NCBI RefSeq assembly: GCF_028898845.1
Contig: NZ_CP118574.1
Span: 1,054,001-1,118,000, forward strand
DNA from: Streptomyces sp. WZ-12
Lineage (GTDB): Bacteria; Actinomycetota; Actinomycetes; Streptomycetales; Streptomycetaceae
Direction: 5' to 3'
DNA length: 64,000 bases
In this document: in pieces, positions 17,515-26,302 of the stretch
Position numbering within the stretch: the first letter of the stretch is position 1
How the letters are laid out: each line of letters begins with the position of its first letter
The notes under the pieces: model-generated
Database searches by the model: none
What the model saw: only the letters and a program-made list of their open reading frames with translations
What the model was told of the DNA's origin: nothing
Translations under genes and position numbers: made by a program

Positions 17515-18570
17515 TCAGCGGAGGTTGCGGAGGGCCCGGGGGTCGAGGGCGTCCCGCACCCCGTCGCCGAGGATGTTGAAGGCGAGGACGAAGAGGAGGA
17601 TCGCCACTCCGGGGAAGACCATGTAAGTGGGGTCGTCGTAGAAGACCTCGGCACCGCGGGAGATCATGCGGCCCCAGTCCGGAATCGGCTCGTTGATGCC
17701 GACGCCCAGGAACGAGAGCGCGGCCTCGGCGGTGACGAGGCCCGGCACGGCGAGGGTGAGGTGCACCAGGACCGGCGCCCAGACATTGGGCAGCAACTCC
17801 CGGAAGACGATGTGCGCTCGGCTCGCGCCCATCGCCCGCGCCGCCTCGACGAACTCCCGCTCCCGCAACGAACGGACGGCGGTGCGCAGCACCATGGCCA
17901 GCGGCACCCAACCGAAGGCCGAGAACACCAGGATGAGCACCGTGAACTGCATCCAGGCGGGCTCGTTCTGCCCCGACCCCACGAAGCGGGTCTGGATGAT
18001 CGGGCTCAGCGCCAGCAGCAACAGCAGCGTCGGGAAGGCCAGGAGGACGTTGCAGACGAAGGTGAAGGCCCGGTCGACGACGCCGCTGAGGTACCCGACG
18101 GTGACGCCGACCACCACTCCGACGACCGCGATCACGGCCGCCGACGCGCACGCGATCAGCAGCGACGTCCGCATGCCGGAGAGCAGTTGGGCCAGCACGT
18201 CCCGGCCGAGCCCGGGCTCGATGCCGAACCAGTGGTCGGCGGAGATCCCGCCGTTGGCCAGCACCGGCAGCCCTTCCGGGCTCAGCAGCCCGGGCGCGTT
18301 CTGCCCGTAGTGCTCGGTGGCGTTCTTCCCGTAGAGGGACGTGAGCACGGGCGCGGCCAGCGCCAGGAACACGTACAGGCAGACCACACCGAGCGCGACC
18401 AGGCTGATCCGGTCGCGGCACAGCGCCCGCAACGGCGCGGCGAGCGGGCCGCGATGCCGTGCGTCGTCCGACTCCGACGCGGGCTCCGGCTCCGGTACCG
18501 GTACCGACTCCAGCTCCGGCTCCGCAACGGGCTTCGGCCCCGGTGGTTCCACTGGCAAAGGTGCTGCCAT
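17515..18570 (-). CDS. DppC-type ABC transporter permease
   Basis: About 350 residues. A Pro/Glu-rich cytosolic tail (PEPELESVPVPEPEPASESD) precedes six membrane helices and the EAA loop FVEAARAMGASRAHIVFREL, with the typical end FNILGDGVRDALDPRALR. It is the first gene of a four-gene uptake operon running permease, binding protein, permease, fused ATPase. I place the start at the ATG at 18570, with GGGAG about 9 bases upstream; the frame remains open to 18651 with an alternative start. Confidence 0.9.
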   Translation of the reverse strand: MAAPLPVEPPGPKPVAEPELESVPVPEPEPASESDDARHRGPLAAPLRALCRDRISLVALGVVCLYVFLALAAPVLTSLYGKNATEHYGQNAPGLLSPEGLPVLANGGISADHWFGIEPGLGRDVLAQLLSGMRTSLLIACASAAVIAVVGVVVGVTVGYLSGVVDRAFTFVCNVLLAFPTLLLLLALSPIIQTRFVGSGQNEPAWMQFTVLILVFSAFGWVPLAMVLRTAVRSLREREFVEAARAMGASRAHIVFRELLPNVWAPVLVHLTLAVPGLVTAEAALSFLGVGINEPIPDWGRMISRGAEVFYDDPTYMVFPGVAILLFVLAFNILGDGVRDALDPRALRNLR

Positions 18571-18921
18571 TTCGCTCTGCTCCCAAGTCACTTCGGCCGC
18601 ACCCTCGATCGAGGAGCAGCAGCCCAGACCGCCCTGGGGCAGGATCGCCACCCCGGACGGAAGACATTAGATACAGAGATTCAATCCCCCGCAATGCCTA
18701 ATATTCGAAGGCTCACGGGCGCATACAGTCATGATTTCCACATTGTTGCCGCGTTCATACTCCCGCAACGCAAGGGCGGCACTTATGCGGTCAATTCGGT
18801 CACGCAGGGGATCGGTCCGTCACCTCAAACCCCACCGGAGAGGTAGATCACACCAGGCAGGCAAGGCTCGAACTGGGCCGGCGGCCGCGGAAACCGCCCG
18901 TATCGGGCATTCTTGGAGAGC
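18571..18921. other. Divergent promoter region of the ABC operon and a membrane protein
   Basis: About 350 bases with clearly lower GC than its surroundings (around 18660-18800). It should contain the promoters for the ABC operon, reading left, and for the membrane protein, reading right. I find no convincing small gene or strong palindrome. Confidence 0.5.
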
Positions 18922-19782
18922 GTGAGCGCCGCGAGAACCACAAGAGCTAAGAAGGCCACCAGATACGCCACCAACTGGGCATCGACCACGCTGCCCATCG
19001 GACTGGGCGCCATGGCGATGGTGGTGGGTGTCTGGCTCCTGGTGATCCCGTTCCCCAAGGCCATGGCCGCGGCCCGGGCGTACGACGCCGCGATCGGCTG
19101 CCCGCACCGGGCACCGTCCGGCGAGGCCGCATCGGACGAAGCCGGGCCGAGCGAAGCCGAGTTCACCGAAGCCGCGTCGGACGACTGCTTGCGCGGGGTC
19201 GACGCGACCGTGCAGCGCTCCTGGACCCGGGGTTCCAGACCCGTCCGCCATTACCTGGAGTTCCGGCGCGAGGACGGCACCCGCCAGGAGTTGCGGCTGG
19301 ACCGCGGCACGCACGCGGATGCGCCGCCCGCGGGAGCCCAAGTGCGACTGGTCAGTTGGCGCGGCGAGGTCAGGCACATCAACTACCCCGTCGCCGGGAC
19401 CCGCGACACCGGCGGCACCATCCGGACGCTCTTCACCGACGCCAACCCGCGCACCGCCCACGCGCTGCCGCTGGCCTGGGGACTGGGACTCGCCTTCGGC
19501 GGGCCGGCCCTGCTGTGGTTCGGGTGCCTGGCGCGCCGCTACGCCCCGGACAATCCCCCGCGCGACGTCCTGCTCCCCGGCACCCTCCCGCCGACGGTAC
19601 TGGTGCTCGTCGCGGTGAGCACCGGGGCGATCGCCATGCAGGGCGACCCGGTGGCCGACACGTTGCAGCAGGTCGGCATCGTCGTGCTCGGGGGCCTGCT
19701 GCTCGCCCCGCTGCTGACCTGGTACGCGGCGCCCCGCCGGCGCACGGCGGGGCGACGGAAGGGTCAACTGCTCAGTGGTTGA
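18922..19782 (+). CDS. Membrane protein of unknown function (DUF3592-like outline)
   Basis: About 286 residues. One helix lies near the N-terminus (LPIGLGAMAMVVGVWLLVI). A soluble domain of roughly 130 residues follows, including an acidic Ser/Glu-rich stretch (SGEAASDEAGPSEAEFTEAA) and HYLEFRREDGTRQELRL. Three C-terminal helices complete the protein. The order helix, beta-rich extracytoplasmic domain, helices resembles DUF3592 proteins, but I cannot name the family with certainty. The GTG at 18922 has GGAG nearby; a TTG nine bases earlier is also possible. Its end overlaps the convergent DUF4328 gene by 11 bp. Confidence 0.65.
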   Translation: MSAARTTRAKKATRYATNWASTTLPIGLGAMAMVVGVWLLVIPFPKAMAAARAYDAAIGCPHRAPSGEAASDEAGPSEAEFTEAASDDCLRGVDATVQRSWTRGSRPVRHYLEFRREDGTRQELRLDRGTHADAPPAGAQVRLVSWRGEVRHINYPVAGTRDTGGTIRTLFTDANPRTAHALPLAWGLGLAFGGPALLWFGCLARRYAPDNPPRDVLLPGTLPPTVLVLVAVSTGAIAMQGDPVADTLQQVGIVVLGGLLLAPLLTWYAAPRRRTAGRRKGQLLSG

Positions 19783-20428
19783 TGCGCCGTTGCTGCGCGT
19801 CGGTGAGGGCGCGGACGACGAAGATGCCGGCCACTGCGGCCGCCACGGTGGCCGCGTCGCCGGCGAGCAGCCACCTGGCGCCCGTGTAGGCGCGGTCGAT
19901 GGCGTCGTCCCGCGACCCGCTGACCGCCTGTCCGGCCCCGCACCAGAACGCGACGAGCCACAGGCCCCACCACCAGTTCACGGCGCGCGCCAGCCGCTCC
20001 CCCGGCGCGCTCGCGTGATGGACATCGGCGACGATGCCCCGGGGCATCCACAGGTTCACGATGGGGATGATCCACCCCAGGTAGACCCACGGCCAGGCAA
20101 GCTGCGGCGGCCGGCCGGAGAGGATCTGGGCGTTGTCCCGGACCCGGAACAACCACATCAGGAACGCGATCGCGCAGAGCACCACGCACGCGTCGCCGAG
20201 CGCGCTGACGATGTGGTACGAGTCTTCCAGTGCGGTCAACGGGCGGTGCTGGCCGTTGCCTTGGGCCGGTGGTCCCGAGGCCGGCATCCCGGCCACCGAG
20301 AGTCGGATTTCCCATATCGCCCGGACCACCCAGGCGATGCCTGCGAGAGCGAGCGTGACGATGGCGCAGCGGGCCGCGGTGCGGACCGGCTGCGGGGACG
20401 AAGTTGCTGTGGGGGTGAGCGCATTCAC
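19772..20428 (-). CDS. DUF4328 membrane protein
   Basis: 218 residues with five to six predicted helices. The DUF4328 core reads FLMWLFRVRDNAQILSG, then PWVYLGWIIPIVNLWMPRGI, VADVHHAS and WWWGLWLVAFW. The conserved Pro-x-x-Asn-Leu-x-x-Pro stretch makes the family call secure; its function is unknown. The GTG at 20428 is preceded by AGGATGG. Just upstream on the same strand is a fragment of a methyltransferase (20515-20654). Confidence 0.85.
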   Translation of the reverse strand: MNALTPTATSSPQPVRTAARCAIVTLALAGIAWVVRAIWEIRLSVAGMPASGPPAQGNGQHRPLTALEDSYHIVSALGDACVVLCAIAFLMWLFRVRDNAQILSGRPPQLAWPWVYLGWIIPIVNLWMPRGIVADVHHASAPGERLARAVNWWWGLWLVAFWCGAGQAVSGSRDDAIDRAYTGARWLLAGDAATVAAAVAGIFVVRALTDAQQRRINH

Positions 20429-20514
20429 CTCGCCATCCTGTCCGGTCACGGGCCACGGGCGCCAGTCGCGGTACCGCGCGGTCCCCAGGCCGTACCAGCC
20501 CCCACGTCGACGCC

Positions 20515-20654
20515 GCCCCGGTCCCGACGCCAACCTCCTTACGGACGTCGCCCAACTGGACGTCCACGACGGGCTGGTCGGCGGCGCGGGCCCGCGCCGC
20601 GTCGACCATGGCCGGATCGCGATCGACACCGATCACGGACCCTGCACCGGTCAA
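20515..20654 (-). pseudogene. Fragment of a class I SAM methyltransferase
   Basis: One frame reads LTGAGSVIGVDRDPAMVDAA followed by RARAADQPVVDVQLGDVR. This is the segment from SAM motif I to motif II of UbiE-type methyltransferases (GxVxGVDRDPxMVxxAR). No start, no complete motif I and no downstream domain can be found in any frame. About 45 codons remain between a TetR-family gene and the DUF4328 gene. It appears to be a truncated gene, so gene loss or a past rearrangement is likely at this point. Confidence 0.55.
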
Positions 20655-20700
20655 CCACCCGGGGCCCTGTTGGATGTTGGCCGACGAGCGGCCCGGCGGG

Positions 20701-21432
20701 TCAACCGGCCAGGCGGTGAACGACGGAGAGGACCGTGACCTGCTGCGATTGTCTGCGCTGCCGGGCCTCCCAGACCTGGCGTCCGCGATCGGGCCTGGTG
20801 TTCAGCAGGGGGATGATGCCGCTGATGGCGAGCGAGGGCAGCCAGGAGGCGTACATGTGCGCCGTCCATCGCTCCATGTTGGCGTGGCTCTCGTCGTCGG
20901 CGCGGCCGCCGTCGCGGGTGGCGCCTCCGTCCAGTGCCGGGCTGAGCGCCGCGATGCCGGCCCATGCCTGGGCGACCATTCTGCCGTAGTCCTCGATCTT
21001 GACGCCGGGGAGGAGTTCCTTCTGGGTGCGGGCGACGGCCAGTTGCCGGGTGGTGTGCTGGATCCAGGCCGGCCAGGGGGTCCTGAGGCTCTGCTGCACC
21101 ACGGGCTCCATGGAGAGGCGCAGCGCCGCACGCAGCAGCGTGTCACGGGGTAACCGGTAGGCGAGGACCATCCCGGTGTCGATCCACTCCTGCAGCTTCA
21201 ACTCCTGGGGCTCGACCGCCCCGGTAAGGCCCGGTTTGGTCGCATCGAGAACTCCTTGCACAAGTGCATCTTTGTTCTCGAAGTGGTAGTAGACGCCACC
21301 CTTGGTGAGTTGTGACTTGCTGACGACGTCGTCGATGGAGGCCGAGTAGCCGCGTTCGTCGAACGCGGCGGCGGCCGCTTCGAGGACCTGCTGACGGGTT
21401 TTTCGTGCACGGTCTTGCTTGAGCTGTGTCAT
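20701..21432 (-). CDS. TetR-family gamma-butyrolactone receptor-like regulator (ScbR/ArpA type) 1
   Basis: 243 residues. The N-terminal TetR helix-turn-helix (about 10-56: RKTRQQVLEAAAAAFDERGY, then LTKGGVYYHFENKDALVQG) is followed by KLQEWIDTGMVLAYRLPRD, LRAALRLSMEP and a C-terminal ligand-binding domain, the order of ScbR/ArpA/BarA receptors. These repress antibiotic or signal genes and are released by butyrolactone-like ligands. It has an unusual extra tail of about 35 residues (IPLLNTRPDRGRQVWEARQR to the end). The second receptor of this type lies 3 kb away. Whether it binds a ligand or is a pseudo-receptor cannot be decided from sequence. Confidence 0.82.
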   Translation of the reverse strand: MTQLKQDRARKTRQQVLEAAAAAFDERGYSASIDDVVSKSQLTKGGVYYHFENKDALVQGVLDATKPGLTGAVEPQELKLQEWIDTGMVLAYRLPRDTLLRAALRLSMEPVVQQSLRTPWPAWIQHTTRQLAVARTQKELLPGVKIEDYGRMVAQAWAGIAALSPALDGGATRDGGRADDESHANMERWTAHMYASWLPSLAISGIIPLLNTRPDRGRQVWEARQRRQSQQVTVLSVVHRLAG

Positions 21433-22351
21433 CCGGTGTGGCTTCCTTCTTGCTCGTCAGCAGTTCCACGTTGGCGGTGCCCTGCGGGCTGCGACGGCCC
21501 GAATCAGAGCAGTTGAATGATGAATTTACCGAACGCGGGCGAGTTCCCCGTGACGTTAGAGCGAAAGGGGACAAGAACCCGCCCATTTCCGACAGCGGGG
21601 CGAAGCGTGTCGGGAGGGGCGCTGCGGCTGCGCCTCGCCCGCTTCGCCGGGCAGGTGGCACATGCCCACCCGAACGCCCTTCTGCCAGGCACACGTTGAG
21701 ATCCATGGGGGACCGACGGAACTCCCCGCCCGACATATGGTGCAGGACTCGCCGCCGGCCGCGAATTCGGACGTCTCTCACAAGTCGCCCCGTCACATAT
21801 CCATCTGTCACATGCCACTCCGCCACACGCCACTCCCTCACGCATCGCTCCAGCGAATCTTCCACGGGCATCGGGGCAACGACACGCCTCGCCGTTTCGT
21901 CGTTTCCCTCTCCGTTTCACCGTTTTGCCGTTTCCGAAGGCGGCATCCTCACGGCACCGCGCGCGGCTGACACAACCATGAAGGAGATCAGTATGTTCCC
22001 GGTTGCTCCTTGCCCTGCTCGAATGTTCCTTTTCGCTCTCGGGGTTGTCGCCAGTCGGAGCGGGCGCGGATTGGCCGAAAGACCGCTGACCGGGTGCCAC
22101 AAAAGGGGAGGGCAACACCCGGCCAGCCGCGCGGCACGCCGTTGTACCCCGCTCGAACCCGGGCTCCGACCGCACGCTTCCGACCCGGCCCGGGTAGGCG
22201 CTCCGCTCGGGGTGCGTCGCACCGTCGACGGAAGTGCAGCCCAAGAGCGCGCCCGAGGCAACCTCGAACCGGCCCGGGGACCAGGCGGATTGCACAGCGT
22301 GGAATGACGGTCCCGGGCGTTTCGCAGGGTGGAATGCGCGCGCCGTCCGCT
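21433..22351. other. 919-bp stretch without a convincing gene
   Basis: The stretch lies upstream of the first receptor gene and past the end of the MmyB-like gene. GC content dips locally and several short degenerate repeats are visible, notably five CGTTT copies within 21893-21938 and CAC-rich repeats around 21780-21850. Frames on both strands are low-complexity and unlike known proteins. The only signal for translation is an AAGGAG before an ATG at 21993, listed separately. It may contain the receptor's promoter and a decayed gene. Confidence 0.45.
21993..22307 (+). CDS. Doubtful small ORF with a strong ribosome-binding site
   Basis: 104 codons from an ATG preceded by AAGGAG at 6 bases. 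The peptide begins MFPVAPCPARMFLFALGVVA, a possible membrane or signal segment, then becomes Arg/Gly-rich with no recognisable domain. The strong ribosome-binding site in a gene-poor stretch is the only reason to keep it. It could be a small secreted peptide or a non-coding coincidence. An in-frame ATG lies at 21978. Confidence 0.22.
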   Translation: MFPVAPCPARMFLFALGVVASRSGRGLAERPLTGCHKRGGQHPASRAARRCTPLEPGLRPHASDPARVGAPLGVRRTVDGSAAQERARGNLEPARGPGGLHSVE

Positions 22352-23161
22352 TCAACGGGAGGCGGCGTCACCGGAGCGGAGGAACGCGACCCGCCGGACA
22401 CCGGGGTGGAGGGTGGCGACCAGGATTCTGCTGTTCTGGTCCGGAAATGTGTAGGCGGCGGAGCCGCGGTAGAGGGGGCCGACGGTCGGGTTCCGCAGCG
22501 CGTCCGCGTGCAGTTGCCGGAGGTCGGGATCGTTCGCGTGCAGGGCGACGGCCTCGATGAGTTCCGCGGCCAGGGGAGCGTGCCACGCCTCCTTTGAGCG
22601 ATGGGCAGTTGGCGCGGATGCGTCGAGTAGCAGCAGTCGCATCACGTTCGTACGGGACGACTGATCGACCGTCAACGGGCCTAGCATCGTGGCGAATTCC
22701 GCATTGTGGTCGAGGAGGTTGAACGCGGCGTCGGTGAGGCACGCGGCGTGCGGTTTCAGCATCTTCGTCCACCAGGCGTTCGTGCGCGGCGAGTTGGGGG
22801 ACGCCGGACCGGCAACGGGGTGCGGGTCGCACCCCAAGGCCCGTCGGAAGAGGGCCACGCGGGCCCGCCAGGTCATTCCGAGCCGATCTGCGATGCGGTC
22901 AAGTTCGCCTATGGTGAAGGGTTTTACCCCGTTCTCGCGCTGCCGATACCACAGGCTCTCCCGGCCGAAGAGTCGCGCCATGGTCCCCTGATCGATTCCG
23001 GTGACGGGTCTCCCTCTCCCGTCTCTGCGCTCCTGCGGCCGCCAGCCGAATTCCGTGCGGTCCCCGAGCGCGCGATGAGCCCGAAGTAGGGCCTTGAGCA
23101 ACGACTTTCGGTCTATGCACTCCGTCCGGTCCATGCGGTCAATCCGGTCTATGTGGTCCAT
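22352..23161 (-). CDS. XRE-family regulator with MmyB-like ligand-binding domain
   Basis: 269 residues. An N-terminal helix-turn-helix (about 55-115: FGRESLWYRQRENGVKPFTI, GELDRIADRLGMTW) is followed by the MmyB/MLTR ligand-binding fold with the usual landmarks: DAAFNLLDHNAEFATMLGPL, NVMRLLLLDA and the ending NSRILVATLHPG. The first 18 codons are a degenerate repeat reading HIDRIDRMDRTECIDR. The ATG at 23161 has GGAAGG 9 bases upstream. It diverges from the IclR gene; the motif AAATACCGGTTGG (23232-23244) lies between them. MmyB-like proteins control specialised metabolism in several Streptomyces; the ligand is unknown. Confidence 0.8.
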   Translation of the reverse strand: MDHIDRIDRMDRTECIDRKSLLKALLRAHRALGDRTEFGWRPQERRDGRGRPVTGIDQGTMARLFGRESLWYRQRENGVKPFTIGELDRIADRLGMTWRARVALFRRALGCDPHPVAGPASPNSPRTNAWWTKMLKPHAACLTDAAFNLLDHNAEFATMLGPLTVDQSSRTNVMRLLLLDASAPTAHRSKEAWHAPLAAELIEAVALHANDPDLRQLHADALRNPTVGPLYRGSAAYTFPDQNSRILVATLHPGVRRVAFLRSGDAASR

Positions 23162-23231
23162 GGCGAACGGCCTTCCCTGTGGGCTGGGCGACTGGCCGCG
23201 GATGAATGTAGGCGATGCGTTTCGCATCCCC

Positions 23232-23244
23232 AAATACCGGTTGG
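23232..23244. promoter_or_regulatory. Shared motif AAATACCGGTTGG, candidate receptor operator
   Basis: This 13-bp motif sits between the divergent MmyB-like and IclR genes, 71 bases and 104 bases from their starts. The same motif with one C/T difference occurs at 24914-24926 upstream of the second ScbR-like receptor gene. It resembles a half of the AT-flanked ACC/GGT palindromes (autoregulatory elements) bound by butyrolactone receptors. Binding is inferred, not shown. Confidence 0.45.
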
Positions 23245-23347
23245 GAAATTTTTCTGCATGGTCATCGTCCGACCTTCGCACGAGAATCGGAGCTCGGACG
23301 CGCAGCGCTGCGGGAGCGCCCGTCCGGCAACCTCAAGGGGGATCCAC

Positions 23348-24112
23348 GTGCTCGACAACGGTCCTGACGTAGCGTCGGACAAAAGCGGCAAGGTCGTGCG
23401 TCGCGTCGTCGACGTGCTGCGGGCGTTGGAGCGGTTGCAGGGCGAGTTGGGGCGCCCGGTGTACCTGCGGGAGGTCGCCGCGGAGACCGGCCTGGCCAGT
23501 GCCACCGCCTGCCGCTATCTACAGTCCCTGGAGAAGACCGGCATCGTGGGCCGGCCGTCGGACGGTCCGCGCGGCACCTACTGGCTGGACCGACCGCCCA
23601 CACCGACGGACCGCCGGCCGGCCGTCCCCTCGCCGTGGGTCCGGGCGCGCCTGGTCCGGCTCGGCAGCCGCACCGGGCAGATCGCGCTCCTCTACGCGCC
23701 CTACCACCTCGGCGAAACCCCGCAGCGCATCTGCACGGACCAGGTCTGGGGCGTCCACGACCCCCTCCACGAGGCCCTGGACCCCGCCCCGCTCGGCGCC
23801 GACGGCCCGGGGTTGGTGATCGCCGCGGCGCTGCACGACCGCCTGGCGGGCGACCCTCGGGCGGGCGAGCTGCGGCGCGTCCGTGAGCTCGGATACGCCG
23901 TCGGTCCCGCCGCGTTCGGCGGGGACCGGTACGACACGATCGCCGCCCCGGTCTGGCGCGGGCCGGCGGTGGCCGGCGCGGTGGCGCTGATGCCACTGCG
24001 CACCCAGATGCGGTCGCCGCGCGAGCGCGCGCGCTTCGTGAGCGCGGTCATGGAGACCGCCGGCGCCATGAGCAACCACCTCACGCGCCGGGCCCTCACC
24101 CGGGTCGCCTGA
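23348..24112 (+). CDS. IclR-family transcriptional regulator
   Basis: 254 residues with an IclR winged helix (about 15-75: VVRRVVDVLRALERLQGELG, LREVAAETGLASATACRYLQ) and a shortened effector domain of about 165 residues (IALLYAPYHLGETPQRICTD, ELRRVRELGYAVGP, TIAAPVWRGPAVAGAVAL). The GTG at 23348 has AGGGGGA 5-6 bases upstream. The gene diverges from the MmyB-like regulator and converges on the second receptor gene. The effector is unknown. Confidence 0.83.
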   Translation: MLDNGPDVASDKSGKVVRRVVDVLRALERLQGELGRPVYLREVAAETGLASATACRYLQSLEKTGIVGRPSDGPRGTYWLDRPPTPTDRRPAVPSPWVRARLVRLGSRTGQIALLYAPYHLGETPQRICTDQVWGVHDPLHEALDPAPLGADGPGLVIAAALHDRLAGDPRAGELRRVRELGYAVGPAAFGGDRYDTIAAPVWRGPAVAGAVALMPLRTQMRSPRERARFVSAVMETAGAMSNHLTRRALTRVA

Positions 24113-24177
24113 CCGCGGACGCGCGCCCCCCTCAACGGCCGCTGCGGGGCATCGCGCCCCTCACTCGCCCCCCTGGC

Positions 24178-24804
24178 TCAGCCGCCGATCTGGCGGCGGA
24201 GGTGCGGGAGGACGTGCGGGGCCGCGATGGTCGGCAGCGTGTGCTCGAAGAAGACCGTCAACTGGTGCTGCAAGCCCGCCCGGTTGTGACCCTCCGAGGT
24301 GACATCGGCGAGCAACTGGATGCCGGCGAACGCGCCGACGTACATCTCGGCGACCTTGCGGATGCGCTCGGGGTTGTTGACCGACGCCAGCAGCTCGTGC
24401 CGTCGGCCGGCCTCGACCAGCAGCGCCTCGACGTACTCGGCCCACAGGGACATCGCCTGCTTGCGGTCGAGTTGGTTGGAGCCCTCCTCCAGCGTGAGGC
24501 GGGCCGCCGCGCGCTGCACCGCGTCGCGCTGCAACCCCTCGACCAGTCGCTGACCCTTCACGACGAGTTCGAGGAGCTTGACGTCCTGGGGCTCGACGGC
24601 GATGTCGCCGACGTGTTGTTGGAGCAGGGCGTCGGCGATCTCCTGCTTGGACCTGTAGTGGTGGTACAACGCGCCCTTGGTGACGCCGGCCGCCGTCAGG
24701 ATCTGCTCGATCTTCGCCCCGTCGTAGCCGTGCTCGAAGAAGACTTGGGCGGCCGCTTCAATGATCTTGTACTTGGTCCGCTTCGCCCGTTCCTGTTCCC
24801 CCAC
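24178..24804 (-). CDS. TetR-family gamma-butyrolactone receptor-like regulator (ScbR/ArpA type) 2
   Basis: 208 residues, closest in outline to ScbR/ArpA receptors. The helix-turn-helix reads RTKYKIIEAAAQVFFEHGYD and VTKGALYHHYRSKQEIADAL (about 9-57). The ligand domain includes VKGQRLVEGLQRDAVQRAA, RLTLEEGSN and YVGAFAGIQLLADV, the last a hallmark of this subfamily. The length is normal. A copy of the AAATACCGGYTGG motif lies 110 bases upstream, consistent with autoregulation. With receptor 1, MmyB, IclR, P450 and FabG nearby it probably belongs to one signalling locus. No AfsA-type signal synthase is in the window. Confidence 0.87.
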   Translation of the reverse strand: MGEQERAKRTKYKIIEAAAQVFFEHGYDGAKIEQILTAAGVTKGALYHHYRSKQEIADALLQQHVGDIAVEPQDVKLLELVVKGQRLVEGLQRDAVQRAAARLTLEEGSNQLDRKQAMSLWAEYVEALLVEAGRRHELLASVNNPERIRKVAEMYVGAFAGIQLLADVTSEGHNRAGLQHQLTVFFEHTLPTIAAPHVLPHLRRQIGG

Positions 24805-24913
24805 AGCCGACCTCCCTTCCCTACCGATCGTCGCGCTACGTGAGCCGACAGAGACAAACAGTCACCACGCGCGCTCACCGCGCATACCGAGCCCGTATCG
24901 AACGAATCCGAAA

Positions 24914-24926
24914 AAATACCGGCTGG
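24914..24926. promoter_or_regulatory. Shared motif AAATACCGGCTGG upstream of receptor 2
   Basis: AAATACCGGCTGG is followed by TTTG, giving an imperfect palindrome AATACC-GG-CTGGTTT with an A run on its left. Its position 110 bases before the receptor 2 start suits autoregulation. It repeats the element at 23232-23244 with a single transition. Confidence 0.5.
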
Positions 24927-25084
24927 TTTGAATCGTATCCAGGTCGAGCCGCCGGTGATGAACGGGGCTGCGGTGAGCTGGTGCTACGGATGGGACGATC
25001 CCGGTCATCGGCAGGGCGTCCCGGCCTGCGGCAGCCGGCCGCATCCGCCCAAGACAGCCGCGCCGTCCGCGCCCCTACGGTCGT

Positions 25085-26302
25085 TCAACGGCCGAGCACG
25101 ACGGGCAACTCACGCTTGGAATTCGAGACGAGGGACGGGTTGGGCCGCAGCGCCGACTCCGGCACGGCCAGCGCCAGGCGCGGGTAACGGCAAAACAGCG
25201 CGGGCAGCGCAACGGATGCCTGTAGACGAGCCAGCGCGGCCCCCGGACAGACATGCGGCCCCGCCCCGAAGGACCGATGGGGCGTCGTGCGCCCGATGTC
25301 GAACCGCCCGGCGTCGGGACCGTGCGTGGACGGGCAACGGCCCAGGGCGGTGTAGGGGACGATGATGGCGTCGCCGGCGGGGACGGTGGTGCCCGCGATC
25401 ACCAGGTCGGTGCGGGCGTAGCGCGCCAGGAACTTCGCGACCGGCGAGTCCCACCGCAGCGTCTCCTCCACCACCGCCCGCCAGGTCGCCGCGTCGCCGC
25501 CGACCGCGAGCGCGCGTTGGGCGTCGTGCGTGAGCAGCGCCCCGACCGCGTTGACGAGCAGGCCGCAGGTGGTCTCGAAGCCCGCGGTGAGCAGCAGCCA
25601 CAGGGTGTGCCGCAGCTCGTCCTCGGTGAGCTCCCCGCACCGGTGGCGGTGGATCAGGGCGGTGGTGAGGTCTTCGCCGGGGTGCGCGCGCCGGTGTGCC
25701 ACCAGGGCCCCCATCAGCGGACCTATGGCGTCCTGGGTGGCCCGCACCTCGTCGGGCGTCGCCGTGTGGTCGAAGATGCTGCCGGTCATCTCCGTCAACC
25801 GGCCGCGCAACTCCTCGGGCGCGCCGACCAGTTCACAGATCACCCGGAGCGGCAGCGGGCCGGCGAGGTGCGCCCGAAGATCGACCGTGCCGGCGGAGTC
25901 CGCGTGCGCGGGCAGCTCGTCCAACAACGCGCCGACGATCGCTTCGATGCGCGGCCGCATCCGCAGCACGCGCCCCGGCGTGAGGAAGCGCGTGACTGGG
26001 CGGCGCAGGCGCTGATGCTCCGGGCCGTCCGCCGTCACCATGTTGGTGACCTCCACCATGCCCCGCAGCGGCCAGCCTTCGGGGAGTTCGACCCGCCAGT
26101 CCGCCGGGTCCTTGCTGAGCTGTTGGGCCTGGTTGACCAGGAGGTCGGTGACGAGGCCCTGGTGAGTGACGACCCAGCCGACGACACCGTCGGGGAGTTG
26201 GACCCGGACGACGGGCCCGGCGGCCCGCAGTCTGGCGTCCTCCCCGTGGTGGTCCGCCCCGGTGGGATCGAGTGCGAAGGCCGGCCGGTGCACACCAGTC
26301 AT
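25085..26302 (-). CDS. Cytochrome P450
   Basis: 405 residues with the actinobacterial P450 landmarks: I-helix AGFETT (240-245), K-helix EETLR (ExxR, E280/R283), and heme loop FGAGPHVCPG (345-354) with axial Cys352. It hydroxylates or oxidises a small molecule using electrons from a ferredoxin encoded elsewhere; no ferredoxin gene is adjacent. The ATG at 26302 has GGAGGAG 7 bases upstream, so I reject 18 further upstream codons made of a CCGTC/CCATC repeat. Its position beside two butyrolactone-type receptors and a FabG-like reductase recalls P450/reductase pairs of butenolide and avenolide signal synthesis (SrrO, Cyp17), which is inference. Confidence 0.92.
   Translation of the reverse strand: MTGVHRPAFALDPTGADHHGEDARLRAAGPVVRVQLPDGVVGWVVTHQGLVTDLLVNQAQQLSKDPADWRVELPEGWPLRGMVEVTNMVTADGPEHQRLRRPVTRFLTPGRVLRMRPRIEAIVGALLDELPAHADSAGTVDLRAHLAGPLPLRVICELVGAPEELRGRLTEMTGSIFDHTATPDEVRATQDAIGPLMGALVAHRRAHPGEDLTTALIHRHRCGELTEDELRHTLWLLLTAGFETTCGLLVNAVGALLTHDAQRALAVGGDAATWRAVVEETLRWDSPVAKFLARYARTDLVIAGTTVPAGDAIIVPYTALGRCPSTHGPDAGRFDIGRTTPHRSFGAGPHVCPGAALARLQASVALPALFCRYPRLALAVPESALRPNPSLVSNSKRELPVVLGR

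Noticed and set aside
12864..18694. Very long minus-strand frames (892 and 1005 codons) spanning the ABC operon
   Set aside because: Their 5' parts are shadows of the permease genes. The real starts are the ATGs at 14678 and 17455, supported by the ATGA overlap and by the lipoprotein signal.
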